Shown piece after piece: positions 33,768 to 43,210 of a DNA stretch of 64,000 nucleotides. Every line of letters starts with the position of its first letter. The first letter of the stretch is position 1. The position numbers were made by a program, and so were the translations under genes. The DNA is from Sphingobium sp. 15-1. Lineage in GTDB: Bacteria > Pseudomonadota > Alphaproteobacteria > Sphingomonadales > Sphingomonadaceae. The notes under the pieces are model-generated. The model did no database searches. It saw only the letters and a program-made list of their open reading frames with translations, and had not been told where the DNA came from. Location: the NCBI RefSeq assembly GCF_013375535.1, contig NZ_JABXJG010000002.1, forward strand, positions 868,001-932,000, in the 5' to 3' direction.

Positions 33768-36026
33768 ATGAATGAGGAGGGGAAATTGCGTCATCGATTG
33801 ATTGTTGCCATCTGCGGAACATGTGCGTCGCACGCCGCGCTGGCTCAAGCGGACGTGTCGCCGGTCCAACCGGCGGCCAGTGCGGCGCGACCCGCGCAAG
33901 ACGCATCGTCGCAAAGCCTCGGCGACATCATTGTCACTGCATCGCGCCGAAGCGACACGGTTCGGAAGACCCCCATCGCTGTGTCTGCCTATGCCGGACA
34001 AAAGCTTGAGGCCGCCCAGACGAAGAGCCTCAATGATCTGGTCGGGCCAAGCCCGAACATCCAGATCGGCAACAGCTATAATTCGTCGAACATCACGATT
34101 CGCGGCATCGGCAATCAGCAGATCAACGCGGGCCAGGATTCGGGCGTCGCGATCCATTCCGATGGTGTCTATATCGGTCAGCCTTCGCTGACCCTTGCCA
34201 CCTTCCTCGATCTCGCCCGGGTGGAGATTCTTCGCGGACCGCAGGGCACCCTGTTCGGGCGCAATGCCACCGGAGGTGTCATCAACGTGGTTCCGAACGA
34301 ACCGACGGCAGAGACGCATTACGGCTTTGACCTGACGGCGGGCGTCAGCCCCGCCCTGTTCCAGCTATCCGGCTTCGTCAACGGCGCGCTCAACGAGTCG
34401 GGGACGCTCAGCGGTCGCGTAGCCGCGCAGCAAACATATAATAGCGGGTTCACGCGCAATCTGCTCCCCAATGGCCCCAACCGGCTGGACGACGCGAAGA
34501 ACCAGTCCATCCGCGGTCAAATCAAGTGGGTACCTTCGGACACGTTCAATGCGCGGGTTCTGGTCGAATATGCCAATGACGATTCCAACGGGCCGGCGAG
34601 CTTCCTGGAAGGAACGCCCGATTCGACCATCCCGCTGCCTTCGATCCTCGTCGGGCAGTCGCGTGGTGATGTCGGCAAGCGGGAAGTGTTCGCGAACATC
34701 AACTATCGCAAGGTTCACGCTTTCAATGCCAACCTGACCTTGAACTGGGCGCTGGGCGGCGGAAACCTGAAGGCTCTCCTCTCCTATGCCGACTCCAAGC
34801 TGCTGAACGTATCGGACGGCGACGGCACCGCGGCGGAGGATACATATGCGTCCTTCAAGAATACGGCGCGCCAGACCTACAACGAACTCATCTACGCCTC
34901 GGACAATGCGAAGCCATTCACCTATCTGCTCGGCGTCAATTATTTCCGGGAGCATCTGGAACAGGCGATCGAGGTTCCCATCGCAGAAGCCCCGTTAGGG
35001 GGGGGCGTAGTGCTCAACGACATCACAGTGTTCGGCGGAGCCGTTCCGCTCATCACGACCTCTTACGCAGCGTTCGGGCGCGCCCAATATGCATTCACGC
35101 CCGATTTCAAGCTGTTCGCCGGGCTGCGCTACACTCGCGACAAGAAATCGATCGTTCAGTATAATAATTTTATCAATGGCGGCGCACTCCAGTCATCATC
35201 CTCGAAATGGGACCGGCTGACTTACGAAATTGGCGCTTCATACGCGTTCAGCCAGACGCTCGACGGCTATCTCAAATATTCGACCGGCTTCAAGGGCGGC
35301 GGCTATTCGGCGGGCACCCTGGCTCCGTCCTTCCGGCCGGAAACCAATGCCAACTATGAAACGGGGCTGAAGGGCAACTTCTTCAACCGGGCATTGCAAG
35401 CCAATCTTGCCGCCTTCTACATGAAGTATGACGACTTGCAGGTGAACCAGATCGTCGGCGTCTCCTCCTCCGTGACCAACGCGGCCAAGGCGACGGTCTA
35501 TGGTGTCGAGCTGGAAACCTCCTTGCGTCTGACTGATGCGTTCCGCATCGACTGGTCCGGCGCCTATCTGAATGCGACGTTCGACCAGTTCCAGACGGCG
35601 GACTCGTCCCGGCCCAACACGTGCGATCCGGGCACCGGGGTAGGCACGGTTCCCTGCTCGCTCGACCTGTCGGGCAACGCGTTGCCGCAGTCGCCCAAAT
35701 ATACGAGCAGCTTGGGCGGCTATTACGACTTCGCGACCTCATCAGGCAAAGTCACCTTCGGCGCCCGCTACGACTGGAAGTCCCGCGTCTATTTCACTGA
35801 GTTCAACCTGCCGATCTCCTCCCAGAAGTCGGTGGGCAAGCTCAACCTGTTCCTGAACTATGAGAGCGAGAACGGGCGCTTGACGGGCAGCCTGTTCGTC
35901 AAGAACGTGACGGACGAACAGGTGAAGGGCAACGTCATTGTCGTGTCCTCCATCATCGGCTCACTCGCGCTCGGTCAGTATCAGCCGGGACGCCAGGTGG
36001 GCATGTCTGTGGGCTATCATTTCTAG
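33768..36026 (+). CDS. TonB-dependent outer membrane receptor
   Basis: A 752-aa receptor with a likely signal peptide (hydrophobic RLIVAICGTCASHAALAQA, cleaved about residue 28-30), a TonB box GDIIVTASRR, a plug domain with NPNIQIG-like segments and NGATGGVINVVP-type motif, and a 22-strand barrel ending in a C-terminal Phe (VGYHF). It imports large or hydrophobic substrates across the outer membrane. ATG 33768 has GGAG 6 bp upstream. It is a clear paralog of the receptor at 57712-59937. A strong terminator follows at 36064. Confidence 0.94.
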   Translation: MNEEGKLRHRLIVAICGTCASHAALAQADVSPVQPAASAARPAQDASSQSLGDIIVTASRRSDTVRKTPIAVSAYAGQKLEAAQTKSLNDLVGPSPNIQIGNSYNSSNITIRGIGNQQINAGQDSGVAIHSDGVYIGQPSLTLATFLDLARVEILRGPQGTLFGRNATGGVINVVPNEPTAETHYGFDLTAGVSPALFQLSGFVNGALNESGTLSGRVAAQQTYNSGFTRNLLPNGPNRLDDAKNQSIRGQIKWVPSDTFNARVLVEYANDDSNGPASFLEGTPDSTIPLPSILVGQSRGDVGKREVFANINYRKVHAFNANLTLNWALGGGNLKALLSYADSKLLNVSDGDGTAAEDTYASFKNTARQTYNELIYASDNAKPFTYLLGVNYFREHLEQAIEVPIAEAPLGGGVVLNDITVFGGAVPLITTSYAAFGRAQYAFTPDFKLFAGLRYTRDKKSIVQYNNFINGGALQSSSSKWDRLTYEIGASYAFSQTLDGYLKYSTGFKGGGYSAGTLAPSFRPETNANYETGLKGNFFNRALQANLAAFYMKYDDLQVNQIVGVSSSVTNAAKATVYGVELETSLRLTDAFRIDWSGAYLNATFDQFQTADSSRPNTCDPGTGVGTVPCSLDLSGNALPQSPKYTSSLGGYYDFATSSGKVTFGARYDWKSRVYFTEFNLPISSQKSVGKLNLFLNYESENGRLTGSLFVKNVTDEQVKGNVIVVSSIIGSLALGQYQPGRQVGMSVGYHF

Positions 36027-36063
36027 TCGGATCTGCGCATCCGATCGAAATAATGAACAGGAA

Positions 36064-36111
36064 ATTCTGGCCGGCGAAGCATGCTTTGCCGGCCAGAATG
36101 CCTCTTTTTTT
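36064..36111 (+). terminator. Rho-independent terminator
   Basis: ATTCTGGCCGGC (36064-36075) pairs perfectly with GCCGGCCAGAAT (36088-36099), and the loop itself contains the palindrome AAGCATGCTT. Seven T residues follow at 36105-36111. It ends the TonB receptor transcript 38 bp past the stop. Confidence 0.85.
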
Positions 36112-36149
36112 GGAGGCGCTGGTGTGGCCAAGCAGTTTCTGGAGTTTGC

Positions 36150-37940
36150 GTGACTATGTCGTCCTTTGATCAAGATACCGCTCCGAAGGACGTGGTGATC
36201 CACTATGACGTTCCGTGCGCCCTGAGCGACGGGACGGTGCTCCGGGCCGATGTGGCGCGGCCGGCGGGAGAAGGGCGATGGCCGGTCATTCTCGCACGCA
36301 CGCCCTATGGCAAAGCGGTAGCGCCAGGGTTCACGACCGACCTGACGCACGGTGCCCGGCATGGATATGTCACCATCATCCAGGATGTGCGGGGCCGCGG
36401 AACGTCGGACGGCAAGGCCGATTTCCAGCCATGGGTAGACGAAGGACAGGACGGCGCGGAAGCGGTGGAATGGGCCGCCAATCTCCCTTACTCCAATGGC
36501 AAAGTCTATATGAGCGGCCCTTCCTATCTGGGGTTCGTGCAATGGGCGGCGGCGGCGGAGCAGCCATTCTCCCTCCAAGCTATCAATCCCATCGTTCCGG
36601 TCGGCGGGTTCCACCGCTCGTTCATCTATTGCGGCGGCGTCTTCGAACTTGAACTCAATGGCTATTGGTGGACCATGATCGGCGTGGAAGCGCTCATGCG
36701 CCGCGACTGGGATTCTCCCGCAGCCAAGGGCGCGGCGGTCGGACGCGCAGGGGGCGCCCTCGAAGCCCTGGCGCGGGACGGCGGTTACGACCACCTCCCC
36801 CTCGGTCGCTTCGAACCGGCGGCGAGCAGCGTGCAGGGCGCTCAGCTTTTTGATCTGCTGGAGAAACGCGCCGATGATCCTTCCATGAAGGCCAGCACGC
36901 GGGCGAACGAGTATGAGAACATCACCGTGCCCGCGCTGATCGTCGCGGGCTGGTATGACATATTCATCCGGGGCTCGATCGACCAGTTCGTCGGCATGCG
37001 TTCGAGAGGCGGCAGCGAAGCCGCGCGCCAGAAAAGCCGGTTGATCGTCGGCCCCTGGGCGCATCATCCGCAGAGCAAGATGACGGGCGAACAGATTTCG
37101 CCCGGTTCCGCCGCTATCCAGGCGCTCAACCCCTTTGGCCATATGGGCCTTGCCGCCCGCTATTTTTCCGAGCTGGACGATGCGGATAACGCAGAAGCGC
37201 CCGTCAAGATCTGGGTCATGGGCGCGAACAGGTGGTGTGACGAACAGGAATGGCCGATCGCGCGGACCATTGTAACGCCCTGTTATTTATCGAGCGGCGG
37301 CAAGGCCAATAGCGGTCAGGGGGACGGCGTCCTGTCGCTGCGGCAGGACGGCGGCGGCCCGCCCGACACCTTCGTCTACGATCCCGCTAATCCTGTGCCC
37401 ACGCGCGGTGGCGCCGTGTTCGGCGTAAGCTGCGTTCCAGGCGGCAGCGATCAGAATGTGATCGAGAAACGCGATGACATATTGGTCTATAAATCCGACA
37501 TTCTAGAACAGGATCTCGAAGTTACGGGGACGCCGATTGTCGAACTGTGGGTGACGACCGATGTGGTCGACACCGATTTCGTGGCTCGGCTGGTCGATGT
37601 ACATCCGGATGGCACGGCACGCCTCATCACTGATGGCATCATTCGCGCCCGCTACCGCGACAATCCCGACGACCTAACCCATCAGGCAGCGCCGCTGGAA
37701 CCCGGCAAGCCCTATTTGCTGCGCATCGAGCTTTTGCCGACGAGCAACATGTTCAAGGCGGGCCATCGATTGCAGCTTGATGTCACCAGCAGTTGCTTCC
37801 CGCGCTGGGCAAGAAATCTCAACATCTGGGATGAATGGGGCGGCACGTTGGCCGACGCCAAGGTTGCGCATCAGCAGGTGCTTCATGATGAAGTGCATCC
37901 CTCCCGCGTCTTGCTGCCCATCATCCCGGCGGCAAGCTGA
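36150..37940 (+). CDS. CocE/NonD family hydrolase (X-Pro dipeptidyl-peptidase-like)
   Basis: A 596-aa alpha/beta hydrolase of the CocE/NonD group, related to cocaine esterase and acyl-ester hydrolases. The nucleophile is Ser125 in GPSYLG. A GPWAHH segment contributes the His. The C-terminal jelly-roll domain (from about 430, with TGTPIVELWVTTD) is typical. GTG 36150 with GGAG upstream is the chosen start; ATG 36156 is the alternative. No signal peptide is visible. It follows the TonB receptor and may open an ester or amide of the imported compound. Confidence 0.9.
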   Translation: MTMSSFDQDTAPKDVVIHYDVPCALSDGTVLRADVARPAGEGRWPVILARTPYGKAVAPGFTTDLTHGARHGYVTIIQDVRGRGTSDGKADFQPWVDEGQDGAEAVEWAANLPYSNGKVYMSGPSYLGFVQWAAAAEQPFSLQAINPIVPVGGFHRSFIYCGGVFELELNGYWWTMIGVEALMRRDWDSPAAKGAAVGRAGGALEALARDGGYDHLPLGRFEPAASSVQGAQLFDLLEKRADDPSMKASTRANEYENITVPALIVAGWYDIFIRGSIDQFVGMRSRGGSEAARQKSRLIVGPWAHHPQSKMTGEQISPGSAAIQALNPFGHMGLAARYFSELDDADNAEAPVKIWVMGANRWCDEQEWPIARTIVTPCYLSSGGKANSGQGDGVLSLRQDGGGPPDTFVYDPANPVPTRGGAVFGVSCVPGGSDQNVIEKRDDILVYKSDILEQDLEVTGTPIVELWVTTDVVDTDFVARLVDVHPDGTARLITDGIIRARYRDNPDDLTHQAAPLEPGKPYLLRIELLPTSNMFKAGHRLQLDVTSSCFPRWARNLNIWDEWGGTLADAKVAHQQVLHDEVHPSRVLLPIIPAAS

Positions 37941-37955
37941 ACCGCGCGCCTGTTT

Positions 37956-37978
37956 GAGCGCCCCTGCCGGGGGCGCTC
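37956..37978. terminator. Hairpin between convergent genes
   Basis: GAGCGCCCC (37956-37964) and GGGGCGCTC (37970-37978) form a perfect 9-bp stem with a five-base loop, between the CocE/NonD gene and the convergent nitronate-monooxygenase-like gene. It can end transcripts from both sides, though no T-run is seen. Confidence 0.65.
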
Positions 37979-37988
37979 ATGATGCCGA

Positions 37989-38960
37989 TCAGAAGACCGC
38001 CGCCAGCCGCTCTTTGGTGATGGACTTTGCCTCCGCGACGATGCGGTCGATAAGTTGCTTGACGGTCGGGATGTCGTCGATCAGTCCGGCGACCATGCCG
38101 CAACTCCAGGCTCCGGCATCGACATCGCCATCGACCATGATCCGGTAGTAGACACCCGCCACTTGCTCGGCAATATCCTCGAACCGGATGCGGTCGCCCA
38201 GCGCCCGTTCCTTGTCGACGATCTGATCCACGGCCGGGTTGCGCAGCACGCGTTCAGTGTTCCTGAGCGGGCGCATGATGAGGCGCGTGTCCCGCTCGCC
38301 AGCCTGCACGATCGCCTGCTTGACGCGATCATGCACCGGCGCCTCCTGCGTCGCCACGAAGCGTGTGCCCAAATTCATGCCATCCGCGCCCAGCGCGAGC
38401 GCGGCGACGAGAGACTTGCCGTCCGCCATTCCGCCTGAAGCGATGAAGGGCACAGAAAGCGCTTTTGCCGCCAGCGGCAGCAAGATCAGGCCCGGAACGT
38501 CATCTTCGCCGGGATGGCCACCGCATTCGAAACCATCGACGCTGACGGCGTCGCATCCGATGTCCTGCGCCTTCAGCGCATGGCGGATCGAGGTGCATTT
38601 ATGGATGACCTTGACGCCCGCCGCCTTCAGCGTCGGCAGATGCTCCACGGGATTATTTCCCGCAGTTTCCACGACCGGGATGCCCTTCTCGCAGATAACC
38701 TTTACATAGCCCGGATAGTCGGGCGCGTTCACCACCGGCAAGAAAGTCAGATTGACCCCGAACGGCTTGTCGGTCATCGCGCGGCACCGGTCGATTTCCG
38801 CCGCCAGATCGGCAGGCGTCCGCTGCGTCAGCGCTGTCAATATGCCAAGGCCGCCAGCTTGCGAAACAGCCGCCGCCAATTCGGCCTTGCCGACAAAATG
38901 CATGCCGCCTTGAACGATGGGATACCGAATGCCGAATAATTGAGTAATGCGTGTCTGCAT
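37989..38960 (-). CDS. Nitronate monooxygenase-like FMN protein
   Basis: A 323-aa TIM-barrel FMN protein of the nitronate monooxygenase (2-nitropropane dioxygenase) family. The first motif is YPIVQGGMHFVG, the phosphate site is GGMADGKSLVAALALGADGMNLGTRF, and DGFECGGHPGEDDV is the family loop. Related proteins in acyl-CoA clusters may act as enoyl reductases. ATG 38960 with AGGAAAT upstream is the start. It is the last gene of the long minus-strand cluster. Confidence 0.88.
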   Translation of the reverse strand: MQTRITQLFGIRYPIVQGGMHFVGKAELAAAVSQAGGLGILTALTQRTPADLAAEIDRCRAMTDKPFGVNLTFLPVVNAPDYPGYVKVICEKGIPVVETAGNNPVEHLPTLKAAGVKVIHKCTSIRHALKAQDIGCDAVSVDGFECGGHPGEDDVPGLILLPLAAKALSVPFIASGGMADGKSLVAALALGADGMNLGTRFVATQEAPVHDRVKQAIVQAGERDTRLIMRPLRNTERVLRNPAVDQIVDKERALGDRIRFEDIAEQVAGVYYRIMVDGDVDAGAWSCGMVAGLIDDIPTVKQLIDRIVAEAKSITKERLAAVF

Positions 38961-39094
38961 GGGGATTTCCTGAAACCTCGTGACGTGTGATAATAGGGCG
39001 TGCATTCAGTCGCCATGACCCTATCGCGCAACGCTGTAGTCGCAATTTGGGCAGGATCGCAGGACGCCCGAGGAGGAACACCCGCTGTGTCCGG

Positions 39095-39724
39095 TCATCC
39101 GATGGCATTGTCCCGTTCGACCGCCATGGCCCGCCGATAGGCCTGGCGTGCTTCGAGCCTGCGGAAATATTGGATCGCCGCAGGAACGAGATCATCGCCA
39201 AGGCCGAGCGCTCCCGCGAATTTGATGGCATAGCCGACCGATATGTCGGCTGCCGTGAAATGATCGCCGCACGCATAATCCCGCCCGCTCATCATACCCA
39301 TCGCCACGTCCAGGCGCTTGAGGAACCAGCGTCGATAATCCTCCGCCACTTGCGGGTTGCGGCGCTCCTGCGGTTCCAGCATGGCGTAGCGAAAATACAG
39401 CGTCTGCGGGAAAGTGAGCGTCGCTTCCCCCATGTGCAGAAAGTTGAGATAATCGGGATAGGCGCGATCGGACGGGGCAACGGACAGCCCCGCGCCGGGA
39501 TGAGTGTCCGCCAGATATTGCACGATGGCAGAGGATTCGCTCATTGCTGCTCCATCCACGATCATAAAAGGAATCGTGCCCAGCGGATTGATTTCCAGAT
39601 AGTCGGGCGCGCGAAAACGGGGCGGAAACGGCAGCATGTGCAACCTGTATTCCGCACCCAATTCTTCCAGCATCCAGAGCGCGCGAAACGATCGTGCGCC
39701 ATCGCAATGATATAGTTCGATCAC
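39095..39724 (-). CDS. Glutathione S-transferase
   Basis: A 209-aa cytosolic glutathione transferase. The N-terminal thioredoxin-like part has ELYHCDGARSFRALWMLEELG with the catalytic Ser/Cys region and the cis-Pro/SES glutathione site (NPLGTIPFM, SESSAIVQYLAD). The helical C-terminal half follows. The start is GTG 39724 with AGGG upstream. It lies 41 bp after the tandem CoA transferase. It could conjugate or isomerise a reactive intermediate of the pathway. Confidence 0.92.
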   Translation of the reverse strand: MIELYHCDGARSFRALWMLEELGAEYRLHMLPFPPRFRAPDYLEINPLGTIPFMIVDGAAMSESSAIVQYLADTHPGAGLSVAPSDRAYPDYLNFLHMGEATLTFPQTLYFRYAMLEPQERRNPQVAEDYRRWFLKRLDVAMGMMSGRDYACGDHFTAADISVGYAIKFAGALGLGDDLVPAAIQYFRRLEARQAYRRAMAVERDNAIG

Positions 39725-39765
39725 AGCCCTTCCCTCATGCTGCAGAATGGCGCTTTAGCCGTCGA

Positions 39766-42246
39766 TCAGGCCAAGGCGTCCGCCGTCGCCAAGGCGTCGA
39801 GACGGTCCTTGCCGTAACCCAGAATCCCACGCAGCACGCGATCATTGTCCCGGCCATAGGGCGGCGCACAAAGCTCATAGCGCGCAGGCGTGCGCGACAG
39901 GCGGAATGGCGCAGCCTCGATCATCGCCGTGCCGGATAGGGGATGGTCGACCCGAACCAGATGTTCCCGCTCGCGCATTTGTGGATCGGCACCCATGCCG
40001 TAGATGGACTGGACGCGATGGGCAGGAATGCCGCACCGGCGCAAGCTTTGCTCCAGCCATTGCACATCCCGCGCTGCCGTCCAGTCCTCGACGATTGCCT
40101 CCAGATCGTCGACATGCGCCCGGCGCATTTGCGCGGTGGCGAAGCGCTCGTCCCGTTCCAGACTTGCGCCGCCCATCAGCAGGGCCAGATCGCGCCACTG
40201 CCCGTCATTCTCGACAGCGATGGCGATCCATTGATCGTCGCCAGCCGCCCGGAATACGCCATGGGGCGCCATCAGCGCGTCGCGATTGCCCACCGCCCCC
40301 TGTATCTCGCCTGTCACCGAGCAGGCCGCGATTTGCGGCGCCAGAAACTGCACGCCCGCCTCGACCTGGGATATGTCGAGATGGCACCCTTTGCCTGTCC
40401 GCCGCCGGTAATCCAGCGCGGCAAGCAGCGCCGCCAGACCAAAGCGCGGCGCCACAAAGTCTGTATAGGGCCCATAAGGACCGACCAGACGCCCGTCAGT
40501 TCCACCAACGATATATTGAAACCCGGAAAGGGCCGCGCCGTGGTTCCCATATCCCGAATAGCGTGCGTTGGGACCATCCTGCCCGGACAGGGATGTGCTC
40601 ACCATCACCAGTTCGGGATTGATGGCACGCAGTTCTTCATAGGAAAGATTCCATTTGGCCATCTGGCCGGGCGTGAAGGATTCGACAAGGACATCGGCCC
40701 ACCGGACGAGATCGCGAACGACGTCGCGCGCCGGTTCCTTGGACAGGTCGAGCGACAGTCCCAACTTGCCGGCGTTGCAGGTCTCGAACAGCGCGGATTG
40801 CTGCACGTCATATTGGCCGTGCGGGAACGGCCCCATGACGCGCGCGGTCTCGACCCGACGCGAGGATTCAACGCGCACGACCGCCGCGCCGAAGTCTGCC
40901 AGGGTGCGTCCCATCAACGGACCCGCGACCACCCAGGCAAGGTCGAGCACTTTCAGTCCCTCCAGCGGCCTGTCACTCATGTTGTGGGCGACGGCAGGAG
41001 CGGGCAGCGACCGCCTTCCGGCCAACCACTCGTCCCGGACTTCGGCGTCATGTTCGCCCAGCCGGGGAGCAGGACGGGGCTGCACAAATCCGTCAGGGCA
41101 GCCGCGGGCGAAAGCCCCCGGCATCCTGTAGGGCCCGAAGGGACCATTTATGGTGTCGATGAAGTCACGCGCCGCTAACTGAGGGCTTTCGGCCAGATCG
41201 GCAACCGTCAGGATCGGCGCTATGCGGACGCCGCGCTGGATCGCGACCCCGACCAGTTCGTCCTTGTGCCGCGTGGCGAGAAAGGATTGCACCCAGGCCC
41301 GAACCGCGTCGAGATCGGCCTCGCTGACGTCCCCGGCAAGGATCTTCTCGTGAAGCGTGCTCCAGTCCCAGTTGCTGAATGTCGGGTGGAACCAGCCCTC
41401 ATCGCGCATCCATGTCATGAGCTTGTTGGATGCGGGACCGGCGGCTAGCCCGATGCCCAGATGCATCTCCGCCAGACCGTCCGACACTGTCCATTTGGAC
41501 TTGCGCGTGATGGACCCGCTGCCGCTCAGGTCCACCACATGGTCGTCCCCCGCCTTCCTGCGCGGGACGAAATCCGCATGCGCTACTCCTTCGGCAAGGA
41601 CCGCTCCGAGCGTGCACTGGGACAGGGTCTGCACGACCGCCAGATCGACATGCTGGCCCAGGCCCGTGCGCGTGCGGTCGGCCAGCGCGATCAGGGCCGC
41701 GCTGGCGGCCGTCGCTCCGGCATGCAGATAGGCTTGCGGCACGCTGATCCGCAATGGGCGGTCGTCATGCCCGCGCGTCAGCCAGAGAGGGCCGCCCGCT
41801 GCCCACAAGGTGATCTCACTGTCCGGCCAGTCGTGTTTGGAGCCTTCCAGTCCGAACGGCGTGATCGAAACATGGATAAGGTGCGGATGGCGTTCGGCCA
41901 ACACGCGCGGATCGAGCCAGGACGGCCGCCCTTGCGCGGGCGTAAAGGACTCGATCAGCAGATCGGCCGATTGCAGCAAACGCTCCCATAGCGCCTCTTC
42001 CCGACCGGGATCCACGACGATGGACCGCTTGCCCGCGGCGTAAGTGGCCCAGAACAAGGATTGATCCCCGTCGGGCCAATCCGGCGCGAACGGCGCGAGC
42101 TGCCGGGCAGGATTCCCCCGTTCGGGTTCCACCTGCACGACGTCCGCGCCCATCTGCGCCAGCATATGGCCGGCCAGCAGCCCGCGGTGATCGCACAGAT
42201 CGAGAACCCTGTAGGGCCTCAAAAAGCCTTCGCCATATCCCCTCAT
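39766..42246 (-). CDS. Tandem CaiB/BaiF (class III) CoA transferase
   Basis: An 826-aa protein made of two CaiB/BaiF domains, about twice the usual 400 aa. The second begins near residue 423 with an internal Met (RPLEGLKVLDLAWVVAGPLMG). The C-terminal copy keeps Asp near 596 (GPYTDFVAP), at the place of the catalytic Asp. In the N-terminal copy the aligned site is Tyr173 (PQAYLHAG). So only the second half seems catalytic, and the first may be structural or bind substrate. Class III enzymes transfer CoA between acids. Fused pairs of this type are known in the family, as far as I recall, but few are characterised. Confidence 0.9.
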   Translation of the reverse strand: MRGYGEGFLRPYRVLDLCDHRGLLAGHMLAQMGADVVQVEPERGNPARQLAPFAPDWPDGDQSLFWATYAAGKRSIVVDPGREEALWERLLQSADLLIESFTPAQGRPSWLDPRVLAERHPHLIHVSITPFGLEGSKHDWPDSEITLWAAGGPLWLTRGHDDRPLRISVPQAYLHAGATAASAALIALADRTRTGLGQHVDLAVVQTLSQCTLGAVLAEGVAHADFVPRRKAGDDHVVDLSGSGSITRKSKWTVSDGLAEMHLGIGLAAGPASNKLMTWMRDEGWFHPTFSNWDWSTLHEKILAGDVSEADLDAVRAWVQSFLATRHKDELVGVAIQRGVRIAPILTVADLAESPQLAARDFIDTINGPFGPYRMPGAFARGCPDGFVQPRPAPRLGEHDAEVRDEWLAGRRSLPAPAVAHNMSDRPLEGLKVLDLAWVVAGPLMGRTLADFGAAVVRVESSRRVETARVMGPFPHGQYDVQQSALFETCNAGKLGLSLDLSKEPARDVVRDLVRWADVLVESFTPGQMAKWNLSYEELRAINPELVMVSTSLSGQDGPNARYSGYGNHGAALSGFQYIVGGTDGRLVGPYGPYTDFVAPRFGLAALLAALDYRRRTGKGCHLDISQVEAGVQFLAPQIAACSVTGEIQGAVGNRDALMAPHGVFRAAGDDQWIAIAVENDGQWRDLALLMGGASLERDERFATAQMRRAHVDDLEAIVEDWTAARDVQWLEQSLRRCGIPAHRVQSIYGMGADPQMREREHLVRVDHPLSGTAMIEAAPFRLSRTPARYELCAPPYGRDNDRVLRGILGYGKDRLDALATADALA

Positions 42247-42260
42247 ATTCGGTAGCGGCG

Positions 42261-43151
42261 TTACCGGACGAGCTCTTGCAGCCCGGCCACTTCCATGCGG
42301 TGCTGTTCCGGGCCGGACGCCGGCACATGCTCGCCCGCACGGTCACCGATCCTGTCCATCTGCGACAGGATAGCCGCCGCCATATCTTCTTCCTCGATCA
42401 GATAGGCGCCTCTGGTCATCGTCACATGCGCCCGTGCGAACCGGCCCGCGCCAGCGAGCATGATGGCACGGGTCGGCGCTTCTTCGGCGCATAAGGCGAC
42501 GATGGCGGGGGCGACCATATCGCTGCCCAGACGCGCAAGGTCGCCGCTGTCGTAGAGGCCGCTGGTCATGCCCGTCGCCGCGCTGGGCGCCAGGCAATTG
42601 ACATGGATGCCGTAGCGCTCCCCCTCGATCGCGAGCGTCTGCATCAGGCCGACCAGCGCCATCTTGGCCGCGCTGTAATTCGCCTGGCCGAAATTCCCGT
42701 ATAGTCCCGACGATGAGGTGGTGAAGACCACCCGGCCATATCCCTGTTCGCGCATCAGGTTCCAGACGGCGTGCGTGCAATGGACCGATCCCATCAGGTT
42801 CACGTCGATCACGGCCCGAAAATCTTCGATGGTCGACTTTGCGAAGGTGCGATCGCGCAAGATGCCGGCATTGTTGACGAGGATGTCGACTTGTCCCCAT
42901 CGCGCCACGATCTCATCGAGCATCCCGGTTACGCTGCCGGGATCAGCGACGTTGGCCGAACAGGCGATGGCCTGTCCGCCCGCGGCGACGATTTCCTGCG
43001 CGACCGCCTCGGCATCCTTTTGGGACAGGTCATTCACCGCGACCATGGCGCCATGCCGGGCCAGCGCGAGGGCGTGTGCACGGCCCAGGCCCTGGCCGGC
43101 GCCGGTCACAAGAGCGACGCGCCCGGAAAGCGAAATATGGGGAGCTATCAT
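42261..43151 (-). CDS. SDR family oxidoreductase, MFE-type
   Basis: A 296-aa SDR with the sequence style of the dehydrogenase domain of peroxisomal multifunctional enzyme type 2 (hydroxyacyl-CoA dehydrogenase). The cofactor loop is TGAGQGLG, NNAG is present, and the catalytic residues are in TSSSGLYGNFGQANYSAAKMAL. The C-terminal LIEEEDMAAAI part lengthens the core beyond classical SDRs. ATG 43151 has AAAGGAC upstream. It probably oxidises a 3-hydroxyacyl-CoA. It precedes the CoA transferase by 14 bp. Confidence 0.9.
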   Translation of the reverse strand: MIAPHISLSGRVALVTGAGQGLGRAHALALARHGAMVAVNDLSQKDAEAVAQEIVAAGGQAIACSANVADPGSVTGMLDEIVARWGQVDILVNNAGILRDRTFAKSTIEDFRAVIDVNLMGSVHCTHAVWNLMREQGYGRVVFTTSSSGLYGNFGQANYSAAKMALVGLMQTLAIEGERYGIHVNCLAPSAATGMTSGLYDSGDLARLGSDMVAPAIVALCAEEAPTRAIMLAGAGRFARAHVTMTRGAYLIEEEDMAAAILSQMDRIGDRAGEHVPASGPEQHRMEVAGLQELVR

Positions 43152-43210
43152 GAAGTCGTCCTTTCGATGGCTGCCTCCGCTGCCTGCGGAGGGCGAATGA
43201 ACCTCGCCGG

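Noticed and set aside
35961..37142. 393-residue frame antisense to the CocE/NonD gene
   Set aside because: It would cross a strong terminator and lies against a hydrolase with a clear nucleophile motif. It is a shadow frame.
37989..38960. Assignment as a true nitronate monooxygenase
   Set aside because: The family fold is clear, but relatives in acyl-CoA clusters have other functions, so only the family name is given.
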